From Chloracidobacterium sp. (GTDB taxonomy: Bacteria; Acidobacteriota; Blastocatellia; Pyrinomonadales; Pyrinomonadaceae): 64,000 bases of DNA. The DNA is taken from NCBI GenBank assembly GCA_016712045.1, contig JADJRV010000007.1, positions 62,001 through 126,000 of the forward strand, in the 5' to 3' direction. The notes under the pieces were generated by a model. It saw only the letters and a list, made by a program, of their open reading frames with translations. It had not been told where the DNA came from and made no database searches. Both the position numbers and the translations under genes were made by a program. Each line of letters starts with the position of its first letter. Position 1 is the stretch's first letter. This document shows positions 56,013-64,000 of this stretch, one piece after another.

Positions 56013-57047
56013 ATGGAAACTGAGGTCTTATGGCGGGCGGTCGAGGCGAGGGACGCGAGATTTGACGGGGCGTTTGTTTTCGGCGTGAAAACGACAGGAA
56101 TCTTTTGCCGGCCTTCGTGTTCGGCGAGGAAACCAAAGCGTGAGAATGTGCTCTTTTTTACCGAGACGGCCGAGGCCGAGGCGTGCGGCTACCGGTCGTG
56201 TCTACGGTGCCGGCCGACGCACGCAACGGAGGCGGACCCACAAGTAATGATGGCCGTTGCAGCGTGCCGCGAGATCGAGGAAATGCCCGAGGCGACGCTT
56301 GACGAGCTTGCGGGAACGGCGGGTTTGAGCACGTATCATTTTCAGCGAACTTTCAAAGAAATAGTCGGGCTGAGTCCAAAAAAATATTCGGAGGCAATAA
56401 AAATGGAACGATTCAAAGAGGGAATACGCGAAGGCAGCGACGTTTTAACCGCAATGTACGATGCTGGGTACGGTTCGAGCAGCCGCTTGTACGAAAAGGC
56501 GGCGGAAAACTTGGGTATGACCCCGGCAATTTATAAAAAGGGCGGAAAGGGAATGAATATCAATTACCTAATTACGGATTGCGAGCTTGGGAAATTACTT
56601 GTAGCGAGAACGCCGAGGGGGATTTGTAGCGTTACATTTGGCGATAATAATCAGGAATTGCGAGATGGGTTGGACAGAGAATTTCCAAACGCAGAGATCG
56701 CAGAGAACGACCACGATCTAAAAACTGCGGTCGATGCGATCATCAAATATCTCGCCGGAAAAAATAAGCGGCTCGTGCTGCCGCTCGATCTGCAAGCGAC
56801 GGCGTTTCAGATGCAGGTTTGGGATTTTCTGCGAAAGATCCCGTACGGCGAGACGCGTTCTTATAGCGAGGTTGCTGAGGAAATGGGTGATAAGAAAAAA
56901 GTCCGTGCCGTGGCTCAGGCGTGTGCGAAAAATCGCGTTGCGTTGCTCATCCCATGTCATCGAGTGATCGCAAGCGACGGCAAACTCAGTGGGTATCGTT
57001 GGGGCATCGAACGCAAGAAAAAGCTGCTTGCGGCCGAGGCCGGGTGA
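56013..57047 (+). CDS. ada: Bifunctional Ada: transcriptional activator and O6-methylguanine-DNA methyltransferase
   Basis: 344 residues. The Ada zinc domain has Cys32, Cys36, Cys63 and Cys66 (GIFCRPSCSARKP, YRSCLRCRPTHA), the methylphosphotriester acceptor. The AraC-type helix-turn-helix (~78-175) includes LSTYHFQRTFKEIVGLSPKKYSEAIKMERFKEGIREG. The C-terminal methyltransferase has the acceptor motif IPCHRVIASDGKLSGYRWG. Repairs alkylated DNA and activates its own regulon. A terminator follows. No clear Ada box was found upstream. Confidence 0.95.
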   Translation: METEVLWRAVEARDARFDGAFVFGVKTTGIFCRPSCSARKPKRENVLFFTETAEAEACGYRSCLRCRPTHATEADPQVMMAVAACREIEEMPEATLDELAGTAGLSTYHFQRTFKEIVGLSPKKYSEAIKMERFKEGIREGSDVLTAMYDAGYGSSSRLYEKAAENLGMTPAIYKKGGKGMNINYLITDCELGKLLVARTPRGICSVTFGDNNQELRDGLDREFPNAEIAENDHDLKTAVDAIIKYLAGKNKRLVLPLDLQATAFQMQVWDFLRKIPYGETRSYSEVAEEMGDKKKVRAVAQACAKNRVALLIPCHRVIASDGKLSGYRWGIERKKKLLAAEAG

Positions 57048-57098
57048 ACCGCAATTTGTCGGTAAACTGCAAGAACCGATGCTTCTGTAAAATTTTGT

Positions 57099-57138
57099 AA
57101 AGTTTCCCGTCTGCTCTTGGAGATGGGAAACTTTTCTT
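57099..57138 (+). terminator. Rho-independent terminator after ada
   Basis: AAAGTTTCCC (57099-57108) pairs with GGGAAACTTT (57125-57134), followed by TCTT. 10-bp perfect stem; 51 bp after the ada stop. Confidence 0.82.
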
Positions 57139-57197
57139 ATATCCTCTGCGTAAAGACATTTTCACAGTAGTTCAAGTTTATTTTCAAAATTAAAGAT

Positions 57198-58871
57198 ATG
57201 AGATCAAAGCTATTTATGCTTGTCTTGGCGGCTATCTGCCTGTTTTGCGGCGCCGAGGCACAAGCACAGAGTTATGCGATCACCAATGCGAAGATCGTGA
57301 CGGTTTCCGGAGCAACGATCGACAAAGGTACGATCGTCATCCGCAACGGCCTGATCGACGCGGTAGGTGCCAATGTGACGTCGCCGGCGGACGCTCAGGT
57401 TTTTGACGCGACTGGTTTGACCGTTTATCCGGGATTTATTGATACGTTGACAAGTCTCGGATTGCCATCTGCACCAGCTCGGCCACAAGGCCCGGGTGGT
57501 GGTGGTGGTGGAGCGGCCGCAGCAGCGGCTGCCGCGGCAGCTCAGCCTACGTCAAACTCAAATTATCCGGCAGGCTTGCGGCCCGAGGATGCGGCGTTTG
57601 ATGAGGTTCGTGCGGGCGAAGCTCAATTCGAAGCGGTCCGAAATGCCGGTATCACGACTGTATTGACGATCGGACGGACCGGCATTTTTAACGGCCAATC
57701 GACGGTCATCAACCTTGCGGGTGATTCCGTTTCCGGCATGGTCGTAAAGCCCCAGTTTGCTGAGCATATCTCGTTCGCGACGCTGCCGGGACAATATCCG
57801 GTGTCACTGCTGGGCACGTTTTCGGCACTGCGGCAGATGTTTTACGACGCTCAACGTCTGCAGGACATGCAGAAAGCATATGCGGCAAACCCAAAAGGAA
57901 TGCGGCGTCCGGAATCTGACAAATCGCTTGAGGCCCTTTATCCGGCGATAAGCCGCCAAATGCCGGTGGTTTTTAACGCGAACACCGAGATCGAGATCAT
58001 CAGGGCTTTAGATCTTATTAAAGAATTTAAGCTTAATGGCATAATTGCGGGGGGGCAAGAATCGTGGAAGGTAGCGGATCGTCTCAAGGCACAGAATGTC
58101 GCGGTTCTGCTCTCGCTCAATTTTCCAAAACGGACAACCGCGGCGAATCCTGAAGCAGACCCGGAGAGTATGCAAACCTTGCGTCTGCGTGCCGAAACAC
58201 CGAAAGGTGCGGGCAAACTCGCGGCTGCGGGTGTGAAATTTGCGTTTCAATCTGGTGGTGCGACGGCGATCGGCGACTATTTTGCAAACGCTGGTAAGGC
58301 GGTCGAAGGCGGCCTTAATCGCGATACAGCCATCCGTGCTATGACGCTGGGGGCGGCTGAGATTCTTGGTGTTAGCGACCGAACCGGTTCGATCGAGACT
58401 GGAAAGATTGCAAATCTCGCGATCGTTAAAGGAGATCTGTTCGGCCGTGACAAGTTTGTCCCGCAGATCATAGTGGACGGCAAGGTTTTTGAACAGAAAG
58501 AAGCACCGAGAGGACCTGGTGGACGCGGTACGGGTAGCGGACAAGGCGGACCGCCGCCGACGGCGGGTGCGGCAAGCATTGCGGGAACGTATTCGATAAA
58601 TATCGATATTCCCGGTTCGCCGATCAGCGGTACGCTTAACTTTATACAGGCGGGTTCGGCCTTGACCGGAACGATGATAACTCAAGCGGGAACGGCGGCG
58701 ATCCGCGATGGACGTATGACCCCGACCGGATTTAGCTTTGCGGCGACAGTGCCGTATGGCGGAGCAAATCTTGAAATCACCGTTCAAGGATCTGTAAGCG
58801 GCAATCAGGTCAGCGGCACAATCGACACGCCGCAAGGTGCGGTTCCGTTTTCAGGTACAAAGAATCCGTAA
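57198..58871 (+). CDS. Secreted amidohydrolase-family protein, metal ligands apparently lost
   Basis: 557 residues. Signal peptide (MRSKLFMLVLAAICLFCGAEAQAQ). Composite beta domain ITNAKIVTVSGATIDKGTIVIRNGLIDAVGANV is typical. At the expected metal site (PGFIDxHxH) it reads GFIDTLTSLGL, and the late Asp position reads AFQSGGATAIG, so the zinc ligands are missing. A Gly/Ala low-complexity run (~95-115) and a Gly/Arg/Pro segment (~435-455) interrupt the fold. The C-terminal ~95 residues form an extra beta domain (AGTYSINIDIPGSPISGTLNF). Probably a non-enzymatic or altered paralogue; first of three tandem genes. Confidence 0.82.
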   Translation: MRSKLFMLVLAAICLFCGAEAQAQSYAITNAKIVTVSGATIDKGTIVIRNGLIDAVGANVTSPADAQVFDATGLTVYPGFIDTLTSLGLPSAPARPQGPGGGGGGAAAAAAAAAAQPTSNSNYPAGLRPEDAAFDEVRAGEAQFEAVRNAGITTVLTIGRTGIFNGQSTVINLAGDSVSGMVVKPQFAEHISFATLPGQYPVSLLGTFSALRQMFYDAQRLQDMQKAYAANPKGMRRPESDKSLEALYPAISRQMPVVFNANTEIEIIRALDLIKEFKLNGIIAGGQESWKVADRLKAQNVAVLLSLNFPKRTTAANPEADPESMQTLRLRAETPKGAGKLAAAGVKFAFQSGGATAIGDYFANAGKAVEGGLNRDTAIRAMTLGAAEILGVSDRTGSIETGKIANLAIVKGDLFGRDKFVPQIIVDGKVFEQKEAPRGPGGRGTGSGQGGPPPTAGAASIAGTYSINIDIPGSPISGTLNFIQAGSALTGTMITQAGTAAIRDGRMTPTGFSFAATVPYGGANLEITVQGSVSGNQVSGTIDTPQGAVPFSGTKNP

Positions 58872-58900
58872 GTAATACAAAGTAAAAAAAGGATAAAGAA

Positions 58901-60301
58901 ATGCGAAAGACCTTAGTTACTCTCTTAATGCTCTCGTTGTTGGCGATCTCGCCTACATTGATATTTGGGCAATCTAAGAACGACGTTCTGATCAAAAATG
59001 CGACGGTGTTGACAGCGGCCAAAGGGACGCTGCAAAATACCGACATTTTGATCCAGAACGGCAAGATCACGAAGATCGGCAAGAATATCGCGGCTCCGGC
59101 GGGCGCCCGCATGATCGATGCGACCGGCAAATTTGTAACGCCGGGTATCATTGATGCTCACTCGCACTCGATGCTTGATGCAATCAACGAGGGTTCGTTT
59201 TCGGTGACATCAATGACGCGGACCCGCGATATGCTCAATCCGACGGACATTACGATCTACCGTGCATTGGCGGGTGGTGTGACCGGGGCTCTATTGCTGC
59301 ACGGTTCGGCAAATTCGATCGGCGGACAGAGCACGACGGTCAAGTTCAAATGGGGGCATCCGGTCGAGGATTATCCGATCGCTGATGCACCGCCGGGGAT
59401 CAAATTTGCTATGGGTGAGAACGTCCGCCGCACGACACAGTCGCCGCAGCCGGGACAAGTTCTGCGTTACCCGCGAACCCGTCAAGGTACGATCGAAGTC
59501 ATGCGTGACGCGTTTATCCGGGCACGTGATTATAAACAATCGTGGGATGATTTTAGGTCTGGCAAGACAAAGGTACAGCCGCGAAACGACCAGGAATTAC
59601 AGCCTATCGTCGAGATACTTGAGGGCAAACGCCTGGTTCACGCTCACGGATATCGTTCTGACGAGCACTTGAACTTAATGATTTTGGCAGATGAGTTTGG
59701 ATTTAGGGTCGCGACGCTGCAACACGGGCTTGAGGCGTACAAGATCGCACCTGAGATCGCAAAACGCGGTACGGGCGTCTCGATATTTACTGATAGCTGG
59801 GGATATAAGCTCGAGGCGTATGACGCCATACCTTACAACGCGTATATTTTGTGGAAGAACGGCGTTAACGTATCGATAAACTCCGACGACGACGGACGTA
59901 TGCGTCGGCTCAATCTCGACGCAGCCAAGGTCGAAAAGTACGGCGGCGTGCCTGAGCAAGACGCGCTGCAAATGATCACACTCAATCCGGCCAAACAGCT
60001 TGGCATCGACAAGCGAACGGGCTCGATCGAGGTTGGCAAGGACGGCGATGTAGTCATCTGGAACGCCCATCCATTTAGCGTGTTTTCACGCGTCGATACG
60101 ACAATCATTGAGGGCGTTACTTATTTTGACCGGGCAACCGATGCGCAGATGCGACTGGATGTTGCGAAAGAGCGTGAAACGCTTGAAAAGCTAGATGTTA
60201 ACAAGGCTCCGGGAACAGGCGGCGGGCCGCCACAAAGACCGACTGACCGTCGACGCGGAGACCGTGACGAGGCCGAGCACGGCGACGGAGGCAACCGGTA
60301 A
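58901..60301 (+). CDS. Secreted amidohydrolase with intact metal site
   Basis: 466 residues. A signal peptide (TLVTLLMLSLLAISPTLIFGQ) opens the protein. GIIDAHSHSMLDAIN has the HxH pair. LVHAHGYRSDEHL and ATLQHGLEAYK supply further His ligands, and NSDDDGRMRRLN the Asp. A complete imidazolonepropionase-like active site, so this is the likely catalytic member of the trio. It could cleave a cyclic amide or dipeptide; substrate unknown. The C-terminus is Pro/Arg/Asp-rich. TAATG overlap with the third gene. Confidence 0.88.
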   Translation: MRKTLVTLLMLSLLAISPTLIFGQSKNDVLIKNATVLTAAKGTLQNTDILIQNGKITKIGKNIAAPAGARMIDATGKFVTPGIIDAHSHSMLDAINEGSFSVTSMTRTRDMLNPTDITIYRALAGGVTGALLLHGSANSIGGQSTTVKFKWGHPVEDYPIADAPPGIKFAMGENVRRTTQSPQPGQVLRYPRTRQGTIEVMRDAFIRARDYKQSWDDFRSGKTKVQPRNDQELQPIVEILEGKRLVHAHGYRSDEHLNLMILADEFGFRVATLQHGLEAYKIAPEIAKRGTGVSIFTDSWGYKLEAYDAIPYNAYILWKNGVNVSINSDDDGRMRRLNLDAAKVEKYGGVPEQDALQMITLNPAKQLGIDKRTGSIEVGKDGDVVIWNAHPFSVFSRVDTTIIEGVTYFDRATDAQMRLDVAKERETLEKLDVNKAPGTGGGPPQRPTDRRRGDRDEAEHGDGGNR

Positions 60302-61680
60302 TGAATTCAAAATTTAAAATGCATAATGCAAAATTATTTCTGATCGCGTTTCTTTCTGTGATCATCGGTGGCCAATTTTCTTTAGTTTCGGCGCAAAATG
60401 ACGGGTCGCAGCAGAATCAGACCGGCCGTGCAGGCACGTTTGCGATCGTCGGGGCAAGGATCGTGACCGTGTCAGGTGCGACCATCGAGAACGGAACGAT
60501 CGTCATCCAAAACGGCAAGATTGCCGCTGTCGGGGCTAATGTTCAAATCCCGGCGGGAGCAGAAAAGATCGACGGTAAAGGCATGAGCGTCTTTCCGGGC
60601 ATGATCGATGCGGGCACGAATATGGGCCTTGCAGAGATCACGCTGGCGGTAAATGGTTCGGTCGATCTTACTGAGGTCGGCACGATGAACGCCAACACTA
60701 AGGCGATCAAGGGTATTCATCCCCACTCCGCACATGTCAATGTAACGAGGGTCAACGGTATCACGACAGTGCTTTCCGCACCGCAGGGCGGGCTGATGTC
60801 AGGTCAGGCTGCGATCATCAATCTCAACGGGTCCACACCAGACGAGATGGCTGTTGTTCGTGAATATGCGCTCGTTATCAATTTCCCAAGGATCGCAGGT
60901 GGTGGCGGGTTTGGCGGTGGTTTTGGTGGTTTTGGCGGCGGCGGAGCGGCCGTCGATTTTAACGAAGCGGTCAGGCGACGCGACACACAGGTCGAAGAAC
61001 TGAAAAAGATCTTTAAGAGTGCGGAAACGTATTTCCGTGCAAAAGACGCTTACGCCAAGGACAAATCTTTACCTTATCCGGCAACCGATCAAAAGCTCGA
61101 GGCTCTCGCACCTTTTATGAAAGGCGAAAAGCCGATCATTTTTACGGCGGAGCGTGAACGCGACATCCGTGGAGTTGCCAAATTTGTCGCTGAGATGAAG
61201 GTTAAAGGTATTATCATGGGTGGGCAAGAAGCGTGGAAAGCCGCTGACGTTCTTAAGGCGAACAACATCCCGGTGATCTACACCAATATTTACAATCTGC
61301 CCGTCCGTGATGATGATGATTACGATTATCTGTTCGCGGCTCCGGGTAAAATGGCCGCTGCGGGAGTGAAATTTTGTATCTCGACGGGCGACACCGGGCC
61401 GGAGGTTCGGGATCTGCCTTATCACGCGGGGCTTGCGGGTGCGTTTGGCCTTTCAAAGGAAGACGCCCTAAAATCTGTTACGCTTTATGCGGCTGAGATC
61501 CTAGGCGTTGCCGATAAAATGGGTTCGCTCGATGTCGGAAAGGTGGCGAATGTGGTCGTCACCGATGGCGACATCCTGCAGCCAACCACGAACATCAAGT
61601 ATATGTTCATCAACGGACGGATGATCCCGCTTACGAGTAGACATACTGAGCTGTTTGATAGCTTTAAGGATAGGAAATAG
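60301..61680 (+). CDS. Secreted amidohydrolase-family protein, HxH motif absent
   Basis: 459 residues. Signal peptide (AKLFLIAFLSVIIGGQFSLVSAQ). IVGARIVTVSGATIENGTIVIQNGKIAAVG is the composite domain. The metal-site segment reads GMIDAGTNMGLAE, so HxH is missing, while the late STGDTGPE keeps an Asp. A Gly/Phe-rich run (GGGFGGGFGGFGGGG, ~201-216) is inserted. Overlaps the catalytic gene by one base, suggesting a functional unit, perhaps a hetero-oligomer. Most similar in layout to the first gene of the trio. Confidence 0.82.
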   Translation: MNSKFKMHNAKLFLIAFLSVIIGGQFSLVSAQNDGSQQNQTGRAGTFAIVGARIVTVSGATIENGTIVIQNGKIAAVGANVQIPAGAEKIDGKGMSVFPGMIDAGTNMGLAEITLAVNGSVDLTEVGTMNANTKAIKGIHPHSAHVNVTRVNGITTVLSAPQGGLMSGQAAIINLNGSTPDEMAVVREYALVINFPRIAGGGGFGGGFGGFGGGGAAVDFNEAVRRRDTQVEELKKIFKSAETYFRAKDAYAKDKSLPYPATDQKLEALAPFMKGEKPIIFTAERERDIRGVAKFVAEMKVKGIIMGGQEAWKAADVLKANNIPVIYTNIYNLPVRDDDDYDYLFAAPGKMAAAGVKFCISTGDTGPEVRDLPYHAGLAGAFGLSKEDALKSVTLYAAEILGVADKMGSLDVGKVANVVVTDGDILQPTTNIKYMFINGRMIPLTSRHTELFDSFKDRK

Positions 61681-61725
61681 TACTTTCGGGTTTGTAAACG
61701 TCGGCAAGTCAATATTTGGGTTTAG

Positions 61726-61765
61726 GGCGGACGAGATGATGGATTTTGTCCGCCTTTTCTCTTTT
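61726..61765 (+). terminator. Probable terminator after the amidohydrolase operon
   Basis: GGCGGAC (61726-61732) and GTCCGCC (61748-61754) form a 7-bp stem, followed by TTTTCTCTTTT. 46 bp after the third gene. Confidence 0.75.
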
Positions 61766-61818
61766 GATACCTGTCCGTTTGGTCGGATTCGAACTATTGA
61801 CGGCCTTAGACTAAATTG

Positions 61819-62904
61819 ATGAACGAACCACTTTTTGGAATACCAAATCTAGATGGTTACATCGTGATCGGCATTGTCGTGCTCTTTAGCCTGATCGAGA
61901 CGGTGGCTGGCTACCTGACGGTATCAAAAAAGACTTTCACTGATTGGATCCAGGAGGCCGGCGGGTTTGTCGCTCTTTCGTTTGTTTACAAACCGCTGAT
62001 CGTTTTTTCAGCGTTCTATTTGGGTAGTTTGCTGATCCCGAATGTTCAGAATTACGTCGCAAATTCATATTTGTGGGCCGTATTTCTCATCTATTTGTTT
62101 GTCGATGACGTTTTGCAGTATTGGTATCACCGTTTTGGACATGAGTACGGCTGGCTATGGAAACTGCATCGACCGCATCACCAGGCCGAGGAGATGGGTT
62201 TTTTTGTTTCGTATCGCAACGCCGGTTTGTATTATCTGCTAATGCCGAATATCTGGTGGGTCGGGTTAGTCGTTTTTGCGGGAGGAGCCAAGGCCGTAGC
62301 GATCGGCCTGATCGTAAAGCAATTGGTCATTATCGGTTCGCACAGCTTGGTACGTTGGGATGAGGTTTTATATAAGTACAAGGTTCTCAACCCGTTAGCG
62401 ACGGTCCTCGAACGGATAATCGTCACGCCTGCTTTTCACTACGCTCACCACGGCAAATCGATGATCGACGGTGTCAGCGACCCGAACGGTAATTATGGCA
62501 ATATGTTTTCGATCTGGGATCAAATGTTTGGGACGGCAAAATTTACACGTCAATTTCCAACTGAGATAGGCCTGGTCAATGATCCGAAAGATAAATGGAC
62601 CGCAAGTTATTTTTACCCGCTCATTGCATCTGACAAGCCGGATAGCGAGATCTCACGAGGGTTCAAAAAGGACGTGACGACGAAGTTGGAGCCTGCTGTT
62701 TGTGAATTTGCGTCGGGTGAAAAGTACCTTTGGTGCAGGTGCGGACGCAGCCAAAACCAACCGTTTTGCGATGGCTCGCACCACGGAACAAAATTCAAAC
62801 CGCTGCTTTGCACGTCAAAACGAGACGGAAGTACTAAACTGTGTCAGTGCAAACTCACGAAAAACCCGCCATTTTGTGATAATTCACATTCTGCCGCGTC
62901 ATGA
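61819..62904 (+). CDS. Sterol desaturase/fatty-acid hydroxylase fused to two CDGSH iron-sulfur motifs
   Basis: 361 residues from ATG 61819. Residues ~10-250 form the membrane di-iron hydroxylase with three His boxes (HRFGHE, HRPHH, HYAHH). Residues ~290-361 carry two CDGSH-type motifs: WCRCGRSQNQPFCDGSHHGTKF and CQCKLTKNPPFCDNSH. Each binds a labile 2Fe-2S centre via three Cys and one His. The fusion suggests on-board electron delivery to the di-iron site. Substrate unknown. Overlaps the convergent msrB by 6 bp. Confidence 0.87.
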   Translation: MNEPLFGIPNLDGYIVIGIVVLFSLIETVAGYLTVSKKTFTDWIQEAGGFVALSFVYKPLIVFSAFYLGSLLIPNVQNYVANSYLWAVFLIYLFVDDVLQYWYHRFGHEYGWLWKLHRPHHQAEEMGFFVSYRNAGLYYLLMPNIWWVGLVVFAGGAKAVAIGLIVKQLVIIGSHSLVRWDEVLYKYKVLNPLATVLERIIVTPAFHYAHHGKSMIDGVSDPNGNYGNMFSIWDQMFGTAKFTRQFPTEIGLVNDPKDKWTASYFYPLIASDKPDSEISRGFKKDVTTKLEPAVCEFASGEKYLWCRCGRSQNQPFCDGSHHGTKFKPLLCTSKRDGSTKLCQCKLTKNPPFCDNSHSAAS

Positions 62905-63348
62905 CTTTTGCGGAATCTCCTCACCATCTTCAAAGAACTCAAGTGAAGCCGAATTTAAGCAATATCTTTGTCCGGTCGGTGGTGGACCGTCGGGAAAGAC
63001 GTGCCCTTGATGTCCACCGCACCTCGCACAGCGGATCTCGATACGGCGCATGCCGTAGCTGTTGTCTTCGATGTTGGTCAGATGATCCTTGTCGAACGGT
63101 GCGTAGAACGAGGGCCAGCCGGTTCCCGAATGAAATTTCTTTTCCGAGCTAAATAATGGCAGCCCGCACAGGCGGCAAGCGTATACACCGTCCATCTTGT
63201 TATCGAGCAGCGTTCCGCAAAACGCGGGTTCGGTGCCGTGGTCTAATAAAATGCGATATTCCTCTTCGTTGAGGTCCTGCGCGAGGCGTTCGATAGCCTC
63301 AGCGGTTAATAGTGTGTTGTCGTAGCCGGAATCTGAGAGTTCTTTCAT
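62899..63348 (-). CDS. msrB: Peptide-methionine (R)-S-oxide reductase
   Basis: 149 residues. Zinc-site Cys in YACRLCGLPLF and IRCARCGGHQGHVF. KFHSGTGWPSFY is the substrate-binding motif, and RYCLNSASLEF holds the catalytic Cys. It reduces methionine R-sulfoxide in proteins. Its C-terminal end overlaps the desaturase gene by 6 bp in opposite orientation. Confidence 0.95.
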   Translation of the reverse strand: MKELSDSGYDNTLLTAEAIERLAQDLNEEEYRILLDHGTEPAFCGTLLDNKMDGVYACRLCGLPLFSSEKKFHSGTGWPSFYAPFDKDHLTNIEDNSYGMRRIEIRCARCGGHQGHVFPDGPPPTGQRYCLNSASLEFFEDGEEIPQKS

Positions 63349-63361
63349 ATTGCTTGAAGTA

Positions 63362-63395
63362 TAAAATTTGAAATGTGAAATTTGACATCGGATCT
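63362..63395. repeat. Short AAATTTG-type repeat between msrB and the antiporter gene
   Basis: AAAATTTGAAATGTGAAATTTGAC carries three AAATTTG-like words, then GATCTCTGATC, a partial inverted repeat. Degenerate member of the family seen in the ribosomal region. Confidence 0.6.
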
Positions 63396-63399
63396 CTGA

Positions 63400-64000
63400 T
63401 CATCCCCACCAAAACGACGCCGCAATTATGCAATATAGGCCGATCAAAGCGAGGCCTTCGAGCCAGATCGATTCGCCGTCGTAGATGATAAAAGCACTGA
63501 CTATAACGGCGAGCAGTAATACTGCGACCAGCATCGGCGACAGCACAAACGTTAGGATAGCACCACCCAGGACGTAAGACAGCAACACCAGCACCGGGAA
63601 AAGTCCGAGTGCGATCTGGAGTGAGCTGTTTTGGATAACGCTGATGGCGTAGTCGGCCTGATTTCGCCAGGCAAGCTGGATGCCGATCAGATTTTCGATG
63701 GCATTTCCGGCGATGGCGACGACCACTAAACCGGCAAATGCTTCCGATATTCCTAAGCTTGCCATCGCCGGCTGCAGGGCCTCGACAAACCAGTCTGAGA
63801 CAAGTGCCGCTCCGACGCCTGATGCGGCTAAAACACCGATCGTTAGAGATATCGGCCATTTAGGGTGGCCTTTGTCGTCGTTCTTCAACGAAATAGCCGG
63901 ATCACCTTTGACCGAAAAGTAAATATTTGCCGCGAGCAATACGAGCAAAATGATCGCTAGAAAAATATCGAGGCTAAGAATGTGAGCTTCGGCGGGGGTG
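63400..64000 (-). CDS. ChaA/CAX-type cation/proton antiporter (5' end beyond window)
   Basis: About 200 residues are visible, open to the right edge, with the visible N-side TPAEAHILSLDIFLAIILLVLL. CaCA-family signature: GNAIENLIGIQLAWRNQADYAISVIQNSSLQIALGLFP (conserved Asn, Glu, Gln in the alpha-2 repeat). At least five membrane helices remain. Family members exchange Ca2+ or Na+/K+ for protons across the inner membrane. The N-terminal alpha-1 repeat lies outside the window. Confidence 0.85.
   Translation of the reverse strand, partial: TPAEAHILSLDIFLAIILLVLLAANIYFSVKGDPAISLKNDDKGHPKWPISLTIGVLAASGVGAALVSDWFVEALQPAMASLGISEAFAGLVVVAIAGNAIENLIGIQLAWRNQADYAISVIQNSSLQIALGLFPVLVLLSYVLGGAILTFVLSPMLVAVLLLAVIVSAFIIYDGESIWLEGLALIGLYCIIAASFWWG

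Noticed and set aside
61780..61815. tRNA 3' end (GGATTCGAAC on the plus strand)
   Set aside because: The bases flanking the TTCGAATC core do not form a 5-bp T-stem, and no D-arm, anticodon arm or acceptor pairing is present on either side.

Overview
The window is a chromosomal segment of a free-living, diderm, roughly 50% GC bacterium. Gene content and style (str-S10-spc-alpha ribosomal genes run together, PEP-CTERM and PEGA surface proteins, tandem secreted amidohydrolases, a MutS2-type Smr protein, many word-repeat spacers) point to Acidobacteriota, most likely class Blastocatellia (Pyrinomonadales). This placement is an inference from recall of gene order and protein style. No rRNA or tRNA gene was found to confirm it.

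Layout. 0-4.3 kb (minus strand): the end of a GlsB-type membrane protein, a CASTOR/POLLUX-like RCK ion channel, an EamA exporter and a 2Fe-2S ferredoxin-domain protein. 4.4-26.8 kb (plus): a consensus sigma-70 promoter and a ~290-nt structured leader start a continuous translation superoperon: rpsL-rpsG-fusA-tuf, rpsJ-rplCDWB-rpsS-rplV-rpsC-rplP-rpmC-rpsQ, rplNXE-rpsNH-rplFR-rpsE-rpmD-rplO-secY-adk-map-infA-rpmJ-rpsM-rpsK-rpsD-rpoA-rplQ. Next come accB-accC and rpsO-pnp. 31.6-33.7 kb: a PEP-CTERM protein and a PEGA protein. 33.8-37 kb: glyS and ftcD. 37-45.8 kb: a complete kdp potassium-uptake locus, with KdpD split into two genes at opposite ends and an outer-membrane barrel inside the operon. 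45.8-51 kb: cca, then rpoD and dnaG on the minus strand. 51-55.5 kb: a secreted beta-repeat protein and mutS2. 55.5-64 kb: a DUF393 protein, ada, three amidohydrolase-family genes, a sterol-desaturase/CDGSH fusion, msrB and a ChaA-type cation/H+ antiporter cut by the right edge.

The most striking feature is a dense family of intergenic elements. Each is 40-100 bp and is built from short degenerate tandem words (CACAGAG, CACGAATTA, TTCGAAT, AAATTTG, CAGTCAG, GTCCCAA, GTTGTTCGT, GAGTC and others), usually as two arms that pair into a long imperfect hairpin. They sit between ribosomal genes at roughly one per 1-1.5 kb. They also occur upstream of accC, pnp, glyS and mutS2, form the last codons of rpsC, and appear as three in-frame inserts inside mutS2. 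Two related but distinct structured spacers are a perfect three-way-junction fold (15183-15232) and a triple CTATG-loop hairpin (35167-35239).

Caution on sequence quality: at least eleven genes, including essential rpsG, rplC, rplD, rplW, rplQ and rpoD, carry single-base frameshifts, several at short homopolymers. The simplest reading is residual sequencing or assembly error, so these genes are annotated as one CDS each across the break.
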